DNA from: DATGMB01 sp035293845
GTDB lineage: Bacteria > Acidobacteriota > Terriglobia > Bryobacterales > Bryobacteraceae
Assembly: GCA_035293845.1 (NCBI GenBank)
Contig: DATGMB010000041.1
Location: 1-26,664, forward strand
Length of the DNA: 26,664 nucleotides
Direction: 5' to 3'
Shown here: positions 15,512-22,555 of the stretch, piece after piece
Layout of the letters: each line of letters opens with the position of its first letter
Position numbering within the stretch: the stretch's first letter is position 1
Made by a program: the position numbers and the translations under genes
The notes under the pieces: model-generated
The model's database searches: none
What the model saw: only the letters and a program-made list of their open reading frames with translations
Told to the model about the DNA's origin: nothing

Positions 15512-16885
15512 ATGCTCATTCGAACGAGGCGGGAATTTTTCAGAACGGTGTTGGGCAGTCTGGGGGCGGCCGGGGCACTTGGGAAATTCGGTGAAATGGC
15601 CGCTCTGGCGAACAACCCCAGCAACAACTATCCGTATCAGGCGTTGGTATGCATCTTTCTGGCCGGCGGCAACGATGGCCACAACACCGTCTTCCCGGTA
15701 TCCACAATTGCCAAGTATGAAACATCGTACTTGAAGTACCGCGGACCGCTGGCGCTGCCCAGCCCCGGCGTCTCTACGACGATCCATAACGCCGGCGACG
15801 TCTACGGCGTCCACCCCAACATGCCGGAAATCGCGGCGTTGTACAACCAGGGCGTGGCGGCCGTGATCGCGAATGTGGGCAACCTGGTGCAGCCGATCAC
15901 CAAGGCGCAGTACCAGAGCCCTGGGGCGGTGGTGCCGTTGCAATTGTTCTCGCACGCCGACCAGGTCAACCAGTGGCAGAGCGCCATTCCGGACAAGCCC
16001 GCCAATACGGGATGGGGCGGCCGCGCCGAAGACCTCATGGCGCAGAGCGCCAATGCCGGCGCGCAGTTTTCGCCGATCACATCGACCTCCGGCTGCGGGC
16101 TGTTCTGCACCGGCACACAGACGTTCGCTTCGACCGTGCCGGTCGGCGGCGCGTCGCTGCTCCAGGGGGCCACGAGCGGGCCGCGGTTGAACGCCGTGAA
16201 TGCGCTGATGCAGTTCGATAACGGCCTGAAACTGGTCTCCGCCGCGAATCAAAATTACCTGCGCGGCGTCGGCTTCTCGCAGGCGCTGAACGCGGCGCTG
16301 GCATCCGCCAAGGTCACTACACCGTTTCCATCGACTCTGCTGGGGCAGCAGCTACTGACGGTGGCCAAAATCATCAGCATCCATCAGGTGCTGGGCATCA
16401 CCCGCCAGGTGTTTTTCTGCCAACTGGGCGGCTTCGATACCCACAGCGACGAATTGAACGGCCAGGCTCCGCTGCTGCAGCAGCTCAGCCAGGCGGTCTC
16501 CGCCTTCTATACGGCGACCTGCAACATCGCCGCGCCGCAGGGCTCGCCCGTGCCCATGCAGAACCTCGTGACCACGTTCACGGCATCGGAATTCGGCCGG
16601 ACGCTGCAACCCAACGGCAACGGCGGAACCGATCACGCCTGGGGAAGCCACCACTTCGTCATCGGAGGCGATGTGCTCGGCGGCAAATTCTACGGCCAGT
16701 TCCCCGATTTGTCGCTGGGCGGACCGGACGATGCCAACACGCGGGGCACCCTGATCCCCACGACGTCGATCGCGCAGTATGCCGCTACGCTGGCCTCCTG
16801 GTTCGGCGTGGACCAGGCGAGCCTGCCGGGCGTTTCCCCGAAAATCGTCAACTTCACGGTGCAGAATCTGGGATTCCTGGCATAG
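15512..16885 (+). CDS. DUF1501 family protein, Tat-exported
   Basis: This 457-residue protein has a twin-arginine-type signal (RTRREFFRTVLGSLGAAGALG). It carries the typical DUF1501 blocks: the metal-ligand-like FLAGGNDGHNTV near residues 49-60, LGGFDTHSDE near 304-313, TASEFGRTLQPNGNGGTDHA near 355-374, and GSHHFVIGGDVLGG. The fold is related to alkaline-phosphatase/sulfatase-like hydrolases, which suggests metal-dependent hydrolysis, but no activity is established for the family. A GAGGAG ribosome-binding site precedes ATG 15512. It is 196 bp downstream of DUF1800 and presumably co-transcribed despite the inverted repeat in between. It ends 13 bp from the convergent gene at 16899. Confidence 0.92.
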   Translation: MLIRTRREFFRTVLGSLGAAGALGKFGEMAALANNPSNNYPYQALVCIFLAGGNDGHNTVFPVSTIAKYETSYLKYRGPLALPSPGVSTTIHNAGDVYGVHPNMPEIAALYNQGVAAVIANVGNLVQPITKAQYQSPGAVVPLQLFSHADQVNQWQSAIPDKPANTGWGGRAEDLMAQSANAGAQFSPITSTSGCGLFCTGTQTFASTVPVGGASLLQGATSGPRLNAVNALMQFDNGLKLVSAANQNYLRGVGFSQALNAALASAKVTTPFPSTLLGQQLLTVAKIISIHQVLGITRQVFFCQLGGFDTHSDELNGQAPLLQQLSQAVSAFYTATCNIAAPQGSPVPMQNLVTTFTASEFGRTLQPNGNGGTDHAWGSHHFVIGGDVLGGKFYGQFPDLSLGGPDDANTRGTLIPTTSIAQYAATLASWFGVDQASLPGVSPKIVNFTVQNLGFLA

Positions 16886-16898
16886 GCGCGGGACGCGC

Positions 16899-17228
16899 TC
16901 ATTTCGCGCCTGGTTCGGGCTCGATCGAGCTGACCTTGATGGTCTGCGTCTTTTCGTTCAGGGTTCCGGTGACCTTTACGCGCTGTGCGGCGAATCGGGC
17001 GGGCGTCTTTTGATCGCTCAACTTGAGCACGGATTTGCCGTCGTAGAGCGCGTACTGGCTGCTGGAGCCCTTGACGCACATGGCCACGCATTGGTCGTCC
17101 GGCTGCCCGGCGAGCATGCCATGGGCTTTACCGCACATGGTGTCCGTGATGACCCCGGTGAAGGTCTGTGGATCCGCCGCGCCGAGAATTCCGGCGAGCG
17201 CCGCGGCGAGGATGACGATTCGTTTCAT
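16899..17228 (-). CDS. Small secreted Cys-containing protein, DUF5818-like
   Basis: This 109-residue protein has a signal peptide (MKRIVILAAALAGILGAAD) and a small beta-type domain (TFTGVITDTMC near the start, VKVTGTLNEKTQTIKVSSIE at the end). Residues Met31, Cys32, His36, Met38, Cys47, Met50 and Cys51 cluster in DTMCGKAHGM and DDQCVAMCVKG, which could bind metal or form disulfides. It resembles the acidobacterial DUF5818-type family with the TFTGxIxDxxC pattern; this assignment is from memory. The start has an AGGAGAG ribosome-binding site and lies 17 bp after the Met-rich outer-membrane protein gene, so the two form an operon. The frame continues upstream only as a shadow. Confidence 0.82.
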   Translation of the reverse strand: MKRIVILAAALAGILGAADPQTFTGVITDTMCGKAHGMLAGQPDDQCVAMCVKGSSSQYALYDGKSVLKLSDQKTPARFAAQRVKVTGTLNEKTQTIKVSSIEPEPGAK

Positions 17229-17245
17229 GTTCTCTCCTGTGAGGT

Positions 17246-18544
17246 TTACTTCTGATTCGGTTTGAGGCGAAGGCGCAGGTAGACGTTCACGCCCCACGGC
17301 CGCGAGCCGTAGAACGGCTGGATCGCGGCTGGAAGCGTGTAAACCGTTGCGTTCGCCCCGACTCCCGTTTCGATATCCTGGAACACGCCGATATCCCGCG
17401 TGTAACCGGCCGTGTAGGCGCCGATCCGGAACGTACTGCCCGCGGTGCGGTCGAGTTGCGCTTCGAGATCCGGCGTATCGGCGAATAGCTCGTCTTTGTC
17501 GACCAGCTCCCATCTTCCGGTCAGAAAATTCCTCCTGCTCACGGGGTAAACCGTTTCCGCGAGATAAGAATTCAGATTGCGATGGGTAAACGTATCGTGG
17601 TTGCGGCCCCAGATCAGGCTCGTCGACCACGCGTTTCCGTAGTCGAACGGCCGCGTGTACTGCAGCGACGCGGTCGTCCTCGTCACGTCTCCGGGCGCCT
17701 GGCGTTCCGGATGGGCCAGCCTCCCCGCCGAGACCTGGAACAGCCAGTTCTTCGAGGGCAGGATGGAAAGCCGCCCGGAGTAGGAGTTCATCGGCCCCCA
17801 GTCGATGGTCCACCGGTTCTCGCCGGGCTCGGTGCCGTAGAAGCCGCTCGCCTCCAGCCGCAGCCACCGGCGCTTGACCGTTACCGTCGCGACGTTAGCC
17901 GCAATGTGCGTGGAATCCTGCCAGTGATGGCTGATCGGAGCCTGCGGCAATTCGGCAGCGGAGGCGCGATGCGGATACGCCACCGGCCCGAGCGCGGGAT
18001 CTCCCACCGGCGCGTAGTAGAACTGCAGCATGATGTCGTCTCCGATGGGATGCGCATATTGAATGCCGAGCGCCATCACGAAATTGTGCGGGTGCTGCGC
18101 ATCCACCAGCGGCCGTCCATACGCCGTTTCGCCGGTCTGGAACAGGAGCGGGTAGCTCCGGTTCGTGAGGGTCGCCGGCTCCAGGCTCAGCATCGATTGC
18201 AGCATCAGGCTGCCGCTGCCCAGACCGTGCTCCGCCGAGAACATGAACGCATTCGGCGAATACAGCTTGTCCCCGCCGCGCGGGCCGGACTGCTGCGTAT
18301 CCACCAGGAACGCCTGGCCCATCACCATCAGATTCCACGCGCCGATCCGCGGCATGAGCATCGGCATCGGCCAGGACTGCGGATTCATGCTGGTGCCGGA
18401 CGCCATGTTCATCAGATACATTCCGGCGGCATTCATCTGCATTCCGTGATGCATCTCCGCCTGCATGCCCGGCATTTGGCTGCGGGCGCACGGCGTCCAT
18501 AGGCATAGGCTCAATACGGCGGAAAGCCGGAGCCATTTTGGCAT
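17246..18544 (-). CDS. Met-rich outer-membrane beta-barrel protein, possibly copper-related
   Basis: This is a 432-residue protein with a signal peptide (about 1-22). A strongly Met-rich segment follows: 14 Met between residues 24 and 75, including MPGMQAEMHHGMQM and MPMLMP, plus His32 and His33. The rest alternates polar and aromatic residues as in an outer-membrane beta barrel (for example NLMVMGQAFL, WSTSLIWGRN, VNVYLRLRLKPNQK at the C terminus). Met/His clusters of this type bind Cu(I) in CopB/PcoB-like and CusB-like proteins, so a copper or silver role is inferred; no homology to CopB is claimed. A strong AGGAGG site precedes ATG 18544. It lies between two other small Cys/His-bearing exported proteins on the same strand. 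Confidence 0.82.
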   Translation of the reverse strand: MPKWLRLSAVLSLCLWTPCARSQMPGMQAEMHHGMQMNAAGMYLMNMASGTSMNPQSWPMPMLMPRIGAWNLMVMGQAFLVDTQQSGPRGGDKLYSPNAFMFSAEHGLGSGSLMLQSMLSLEPATLTNRSYPLLFQTGETAYGRPLVDAQHPHNFVMALGIQYAHPIGDDIMLQFYYAPVGDPALGPVAYPHRASAAELPQAPISHHWQDSTHIAANVATVTVKRRWLRLEASGFYGTEPGENRWTIDWGPMNSYSGRLSILPSKNWLFQVSAGRLAHPERQAPGDVTRTTASLQYTRPFDYGNAWSTSLIWGRNHDTFTHRNLNSYLAETVYPVSRRNFLTGRWELVDKDELFADTPDLEAQLDRTAGSTFRIGAYTAGYTRDIGVFQDIETGVGANATVYTLPAAIQPFYGSRPWGVNVYLRLRLKPNQK

Positions 18545-18634
18545 CGAAATTCCTCCTGTCCTCGCAAAATGAATCGGCCTCGCCCGGCGCGAAAAGGCGC
18601 ACGGACGCGGGCTGGAGCGAACGCGGACAGGAAG

Positions 18635-19030
18635 CTAGATTCTCAGGATGAGAGGGGAGCAGCCGCCCAGAGTGGGAGGCGATGTCGCAACCAGCGCCGA
18701 CGCCGCCCATACCGCAATCGGCGGATGATTGCCCGCTGCGGACGGGGCGAGGGCCGACCCCGCGCTATGCCGCTCGATTGGCGGCTTCGGGGAACGGAGA
18801 CTTACGGCAGCTACCGAATCGATGCAGGATTTGACGACCGTGGACTGCTTCGGCTGATGATGGCGGTGGCAGGGTGGCAGTTTGGCCGGTTGCTGCGATT
18901 GAGGCTCAGGCCGGCTGCATGGCATCGCGGCGCAGGCCGCTACACACTGCGCATTGAGAATGACCAATAGCGCCGCGGCGAAAATCAGGCCTCGGCGCAC
19001 GGCTACGGTCAAACCCATCTCCAATTTCAT
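18635..19030 (-). CDS. Small exported Cys/His-rich protein
   Basis: I do not recognise a family. The 131-residue protein starts MKLEMGLTVAVRRG with a hydrophobic helix at about 15-28. A cluster of possible metal ligands follows: Cys29, Cys33, Cys38, then Cys54-His55 with His57-His58 (PPCHRHHQPK), and Cys69. The remainder is Ala/Pro/Ser rich, with a second weakly hydrophobic stretch (IAVWAASALVA, about 105-115). A GGAGG site precedes the chosen ATG; the open frame upstream to 19087 has no comparable signal. It lies 90 bp upstream of the Met-rich outer-membrane protein gene on the same strand, suggesting a shared metal-handling role (inference). Confidence 0.65.
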   Translation of the reverse strand: MKLEMGLTVAVRRGLIFAAALLVILNAQCVAACAAMPCSRPEPQSQQPAKLPPCHRHHQPKQSTVVKSCIDSVAAVSLRSPKPPIERHSAGSALAPSAAGNHPPIAVWAASALVATSPPTLGGCSPLILRI

Positions 19031-19089
19031 TTGCCTCCGCACGCGGCGTTCCGCACTCCGCTCTCCAGCATATCGCGTATCGCGCAATT

Positions 19090-20037
19090 TTACATCCGCT
19101 TCCGCGGTCCGTGCGCGTGCGTCTGCGGATGCGTGAGGAGCGCCTGGAGCTGGTCCGAGGGCATGCTGAGGGAAATATTCACCGTGGTTCCCGTCGCGGT
19201 CGCGGTCAGGGACTGCGCCAGCGTTTGAATGGTGGGATTATCCTTGGCCTGCAACTGCGCCACGGAGGCGAGCAGTTTCACCGTGTTGGCGAGGTTCTGT
19301 GCGTCCTGCGCATTGTCCGATTGCGCCTGCGCGGTCACCACGACGTTGTTGCCGAATTTCACGCCCGCGGCGGCGGATTGGATCGTCTGGAGCGCGTTGT
19401 TGCCGCCGGAAGCGCCAAGCCCAGGGATCGTGGGCACGCCCGCCTTCGGCTGCAGCGAGCTGGGCGGCACCGTGGTGATCACCCAGGCGTCCTCCTGGCC
19501 GCTCCACTGGCTCACCTCGGTCAGGACGGCGGCAGGGAGGGAGGACGGCGTCTTCAGACGGTCGAGAGCGGCTTTGACGCTGGCTACATCGCCCGCCACC
19601 GCGATGGTGGAATTTACGAAGGTGACGCCGTGCGTCTGCTTCTGGTCCTCTACAATCGTGTAGCCATCATACGTTTCGGTGGTGGTGCCGCCGTGGGCGG
19701 CCGCGGCGGCGGCGATCTGCGCCGGGTTGAACGTGCCGCGCGCCAGCGCCAGACCCGTCTTGCTGCCCGCAGCGCCCGCGGCGACGAGCACTTCGCTCAC
19801 GTCCCGCGTCGGGTCGAACCCGGTGGCGGCGATCAGCTTCTGCAACTCGGGATTCTGCATCTGCTGGAGCACGTACTGCCCGAAGCTGCTGGTCTTGGCC
19901 TGATCGACATTCACTCCGGCCAGCACGGTGGCATCCGGCATCACCAGGTTGAGCAATTGCGAATCGGCCGCCTTGGCGGGAAGGGCGACGACCGTCAGGC
20001 CGGCCAGGATCGGGAGGGAAAGCAAGCGTGCGTTCAT
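19090..20037 (-). CDS. Secreted hypothetical protein (315 aa)
   Basis: This 315-residue exported protein has a signal peptide (MNARLLSLPILAGLTVVALPAKA) and then alternating alpha/beta sequence. A domain at about 28-165 opens LLNLVMPDATVLAGVNVDQA and contains TYDGYTIVEDQKQTHGVTFV and STIAVAGDVASVKAALDRL. A second part carries VKFGNNVVVTAQAQSDNAQD and TVNISLSMPSDQLQALL. It ends in a His-rich tail (THPQTHAHGPRKRM). The pattern recalls exported acidobacterial proteins in which each half looks like a fluctuating beta/alpha sandwich, but I cannot name the family. It starts 5 bp after the ribBA stop and is probably co-transcribed with ribBA, with no obvious functional link. Confidence 0.8.
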   Translation of the reverse strand: MNARLLSLPILAGLTVVALPAKAADSQLLNLVMPDATVLAGVNVDQAKTSSFGQYVLQQMQNPELQKLIAATGFDPTRDVSEVLVAAGAAGSKTGLALARGTFNPAQIAAAAAAHGGTTTETYDGYTIVEDQKQTHGVTFVNSTIAVAGDVASVKAALDRLKTPSSLPAAVLTEVSQWSGQEDAWVITTVPPSSLQPKAGVPTIPGLGASGGNNALQTIQSAAAGVKFGNNVVVTAQAQSDNAQDAQNLANTVKLLASVAQLQAKDNPTIQTLAQSLTATATGTTVNISLSMPSDQLQALLTHPQTHAHGPRKRM

Positions 20038-20042
20038 AACAC

Positions 20043-21206
20043 TCAGGACGGGGTCCTTTCCTCATTGTTAACGGCCGCCGCGAACGGGCGCCCGCGGAGC
20101 GGAATCTGATCCACGATTTCGATGCCAAATCCTTCCAGCGCCACGATTTTGCGCGGGTGATTCGTGAGTAGCCGGATGGTGTGGAGGCCGAGATCGCGCA
20201 GGATTTGGGCGCCGATGCCGTGCTCGTGCTGAAGCTGGCGCTGCCCGGCCGGCCCCTGATAATGCAGAAATTCCCGGCCGTGCGATGTCAGCCGGCCGCC
20301 CTCCACCCGGAAGCCCGGTCCATTTTCGTGCAGGTAGACGAGCACCCCCGCGCCTTCTTCCGCAATGGCTTCGAGTGCAGCCCGCACCGACAGGCCGCAC
20401 TCGCACCGCCGATCGCCGAAGACATCCCCGTACACACACCGGGAATGCATCCGCACCAGCACGTTCTCGCGGCCGGCGACCTCGCCGCGCACCAGAGCCA
20501 GGTGGTATTCCGGATTCAGGTCGCTCGTGTAGGCGACCGTGCGGAACTCGCCGAATTCCGTCTCGATGCAGCCCTCCGCGGCGCGGCGGATGAACCGCTC
20601 GTGCTTCATGCGGTACCGGATCAGCTCCGCGACCGAAATCATCTTCAATCCGTGGCGCTCGCAGAACTCCTCGAGCTGCGGAACCCGCGCCATGGTGCCG
20701 TCCGGGTTCATGATCTCGCAGATCACGCCGGCCGGCTTGAGCCCGGCGAGGCGGGCCAGATCGACGGACGCCTCGGTCTGCCCGGCGCGCACCAGCACGC
20801 CGCCTTCCCGCGCGCGCAGGGGAAAGATGTGGCCGGGGCGGGCCAGGTCCGCCGGGCGGCAATCGGGGTCGATCGCCTGCAGGATGGTGCGGGTGCGGTC
20901 GGCGGCCGAAATACCGGTCGTCACGCCGTCGCGCGCGTCGATCGATTCGCAGAAGGCGGTGCCGAAATTGGACGTATTCGTCGGACTCATCAACGGCAGG
21001 CGGAGGGAATCGCACCGCTCCGGCGTGAGCGCCAGGCAGATGAGCCCGCGGCCGTGGGTCGCCATGAAGTTGATGATCTCCGGCGTGACCTTCTCGGCCG
21101 CGATGGTGAGGTCGCCCTCGTTTTCGCGGTCCTCGTCGTCCACGACCACGAGGATGCGGCCGGCGCGGATCTCCTCGATGGCTTCGGAAACGGGGACGAA
21201 GGGCAT
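20043..21206 (-). CDS. ribBA: RibBA: DHBP synthase fused to a divergent GTP cyclohydrolase II domain
   Basis: This is a 387-residue riboflavin-pathway protein. Residues 1 to about 200 are a complete 3,4-dihydroxy-2-butanone-4-phosphate synthase: DDEDRENEGDL at 23-33, THGRG at 50-54, GHIFPL at 125-130, and Glu164 in the CEIMNPDGTMAR block. Residues of about 205-387 match GTP cyclohydrolase II. They keep the zinc-binding Cys257, Cys268 and Cys270 in HSRCVYGDVF and RRCECG, and the LLTNHPRKI block. However, the EGRGIGL motif is replaced by HENGPGFRVEG, and the region holding the catalytic Asp-x-Arg is replaced by QRQLQHEHGIG. GTP cyclohydrolase activity is therefore doubtful. The likely functional product is DHBP synthase from ribulose 5-phosphate. 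I see no FMN riboswitch upstream. Confidence 0.93.
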   Translation of the reverse strand: MPFVPVSEAIEEIRAGRILVVVDDEDRENEGDLTIAAEKVTPEIINFMATHGRGLICLALTPERCDSLRLPLMSPTNTSNFGTAFCESIDARDGVTTGISAADRTRTILQAIDPDCRPADLARPGHIFPLRAREGGVLVRAGQTEASVDLARLAGLKPAGVICEIMNPDGTMARVPQLEEFCERHGLKMISVAELIRYRMKHERFIRRAAEGCIETEFGEFRTVAYTSDLNPEYHLALVRGEVAGRENVLVRMHSRCVYGDVFGDRRCECGLSVRAALEAIAEEGAGVLVYLHENGPGFRVEGGRLTSHGREFLHYQGPAGQRQLQHEHGIGAQILRDLGLHTIRLLTNHPRKIVALEGFGIEIVDQIPLRGRPFAAAVNNEERTPS

Positions 21207-21212
21207 AGCTCA

Positions 21213-21245
21213 ATTGTACCGGGTATGCCGCAACGGGAATGTCAA
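21213..21245 (-). promoter_or_regulatory. Possible ribBA promoter elements
   Basis: On the minus strand, TTGACA (21240-21245) and TACAAT (21213-21218) stand upstream of ribBA, but the spacer is 21 bases, longer than optimal. The -10 is so close to ATG 21206 that the transcript would be almost leaderless. Only suggestive. Confidence 0.3.
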
Positions 21246-21328
21246 TCGGCCCTCGAATGTCGCATTCCTGACAAAACCGCGCCAGGGTTCGCTTGATCGC
21301 GCCGGAGCCGTTTTGCGATTCTTGCGGC

Positions 21329-21757
21329 ATGGTGCGGGAGAACCACAATATCGACAGCATACGCTCGATCTACTCCGCATTCACCCGGGGCGACATCCCC
21401 GGCATCCTGAGCTGCATGGATGAAAGCATCGTATTCATCGTTCCCGGGGCTCCGTCGGTGCCGCTCGCGGGAGTTCGCCGCGGACTGGAGCAGGTAGAGC
21501 AGTATTACCGGGAATTGGCGCATTGCATCGAATACACGCTCTTCGAGCAGCGGGAGCTGATCGCGCAGGGCAATCGCGTGGTCGCGCTGATCCATTACGA
21601 GGGCCGCTACAAGCCCGGCGGCGGATCGTTCGCCGTCGATTCCGCCATGTTGTGGACGCTGGGCAACGGCAAGGCGCTGCGCTTCCAGGAGTTCACGGAC
21701 ACCGCGGCGCTGGTCCGGGCGGCCGGGGCCACCGGCGCCGTTTCGGACGGACGGTAG
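21329..21757 (+). CDS. SnoaL-like / NTF2-fold protein
   Basis: This 142-residue protein starts MVRENHNIDSIRSIYSAFTR. It has the pattern of a SnoaL-like (NTF2 superfamily) alpha+beta cone domain: an opening helix followed by GDIPGILSCMDESIVFIVPG, then VPLAGVRRGLEQVEQYY, a central strand VALIHYEGRY, and the C-terminal strand LRFQEFTDTAALVRA. Such proteins may be small-molecule isomerases or hydrolases, or simply ligand binders; no substrate can be inferred. No signal peptide is seen. Alternative upstream starts (21293) lack a ribosome-binding site, and the chosen ATG has only a weak one. It stands alone between divergent ribBA and the VapBC pair. Confidence 0.82.
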   Translation: MVRENHNIDSIRSIYSAFTRGDIPGILSCMDESIVFIVPGAPSVPLAGVRRGLEQVEQYYRELAHCIEYTLFEQRELIAQGNRVVALIHYEGRYKPGGGSFAVDSAMLWTLGNGKALRFQEFTDTAALVRAAGATGAVSDGR

Positions 21758-21825
21758 GCGGCGCGGTGCGGAGGGCTTATTGTGCCAAGGATTTCGTCCT
21801 TGCTATGGTAAGGATAGAGAGCCGC

Positions 21826-22110
21826 ATGTCCAAGGTAACCTCGAAATATCAGGTCACGCTCCCCAAAGCGATTGCGCAGCAATACCGCATTCGTCCGGGC
21901 GACGATATTGAGTGGACGCCGGCGGGCGACGCGATTCGAGTGACTCCATCGGCCGGCCGTGCCTCGCCGGACGACCGAGAGTCGCGGCTCCGTCTATTCG
22001 ATCAGGCGACTGAGCGCCACCGGCAACGCATGCGCGGCCGAAAGCTGGCGCGTCCCGCGAAGCGCGGCTGGACCAGGGAGGACCTGTACGGCCGTGGCCG
22101 CTCTCGTTGA
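21826..22110 (+). CDS. AbrB/MazE-type antitoxin (VapB-like)
   Basis: This 94-residue protein has an N-terminal swapped-hairpin AbrB domain, MSKVTSKYQVTLPKAIAQQY followed by RIRPGDDIEW and AIRVTP. It is the DNA-binding half that autoregulates toxin-antitoxin operons. The charged C-terminal part (about 50-94: RLRLFDQATERHRQRMRGRK onward) would wrap the toxin. A purine-rich AGGATAGAGAG precedes ATG 21826; an alternative ATG at 21805 would add 7 residues. It overlaps the downstream PIN toxin gene by 17 bp, as is usual for VapBC pairs. The basic tail is typical of the family. Confidence 0.88.
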   Translation: MSKVTSKYQVTLPKAIAQQYRIRPGDDIEWTPAGDAIRVTPSAGRASPDDRESRLRLFDQATERHRQRMRGRKLARPAKRGWTREDLYGRGRSR

Positions 22111-22525
22111 CACCAATGTCCTGGTTTACCGGTTCGACAACCGGTTTCCCGCCAAGCAAGAGATCGCAAATGAGATCCTCCGCCGCGGCATAGCCGAGGA
22201 TTCGGTGCGCGTTCCGCATCAGGCCGTGGTGGAATTCGTGGCTGCCGTGACGCGTTCCATTCGCGGCCACGTCATTCTACGGCAGGCTGATGCTCTCAGG
22301 GAGGCCGAAGAGATGCTCCGGATGTTTCCGGTGTTGTACCCCAATGAAGCGATCCTGCGGACTGCTGTCCGCGGCTGTGCGGCATATCAGCTAAGCTGGT
22401 TCGACGCGCACCTCTGGTCCTATGCGGAACACTACGGGTTGGACGAAATTCTCTCGGAAGATCTGCAGCATGATCGGCTGTACGGGACAGTTCGAGTAGT
22501 GAACCCGTTCTTCGGCGCAAGCTAG
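22094..22525 (+). CDS. PIN-domain ribonuclease toxin (VapC-like)
   Basis: This 143-residue PIN toxin is predicted to be an Mg-dependent endoribonuclease acting on tRNA, rRNA or mRNA. The acidic active-site residues are all present: Asp6 in ALVDTNVLVY, Glu47 in HQAVVEF, Asp104 in SWFDAHLW and Asp123 in ILSEDLQHD. The toxin therefore looks intact. The start is taken as GTG 22094, because the protein should begin just before ALVDTN. A GGGAGG site lies about 12 bases upstream, a little far. It overlaps the antitoxin gene and ends 30 bp from a convergent membrane-protein gene. Confidence 0.9.
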   Translation: MAALVDTNVLVYRFDNRFPAKQEIANEILRRGIAEDSVRVPHQAVVEFVAAVTRSIRGHVILRQADALREAEEMLRMFPVLYPNEAILRTAVRGCAAYQLSWFDAHLWSYAEHYGLDEILSEDLQHDRLYGTVRVVNPFFGAS

Positions 22526-22555
22526 CGTTGCCGATTGCGCCAGCCCCGCCGCAAC

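Noticed and set aside
13810..15627. 605-codon minus-strand frame opposite DUF1800
   Set aside because: It is rich in Arg, His and Val with no recognisable motif, and the plus strand encodes an unmistakable DUF1800 domain.
21207..21328. FMN riboswitch upstream of ribBA
   Set aside because: The spacer is short and I see none of the conserved RFN-element blocks, only possible promoter boxes.
20068..21360. 430-codon frame overlapping ribBA
   Set aside because: Composition is extremely rich in Arg, Gly and Pro, and ribBA in another frame is certain.
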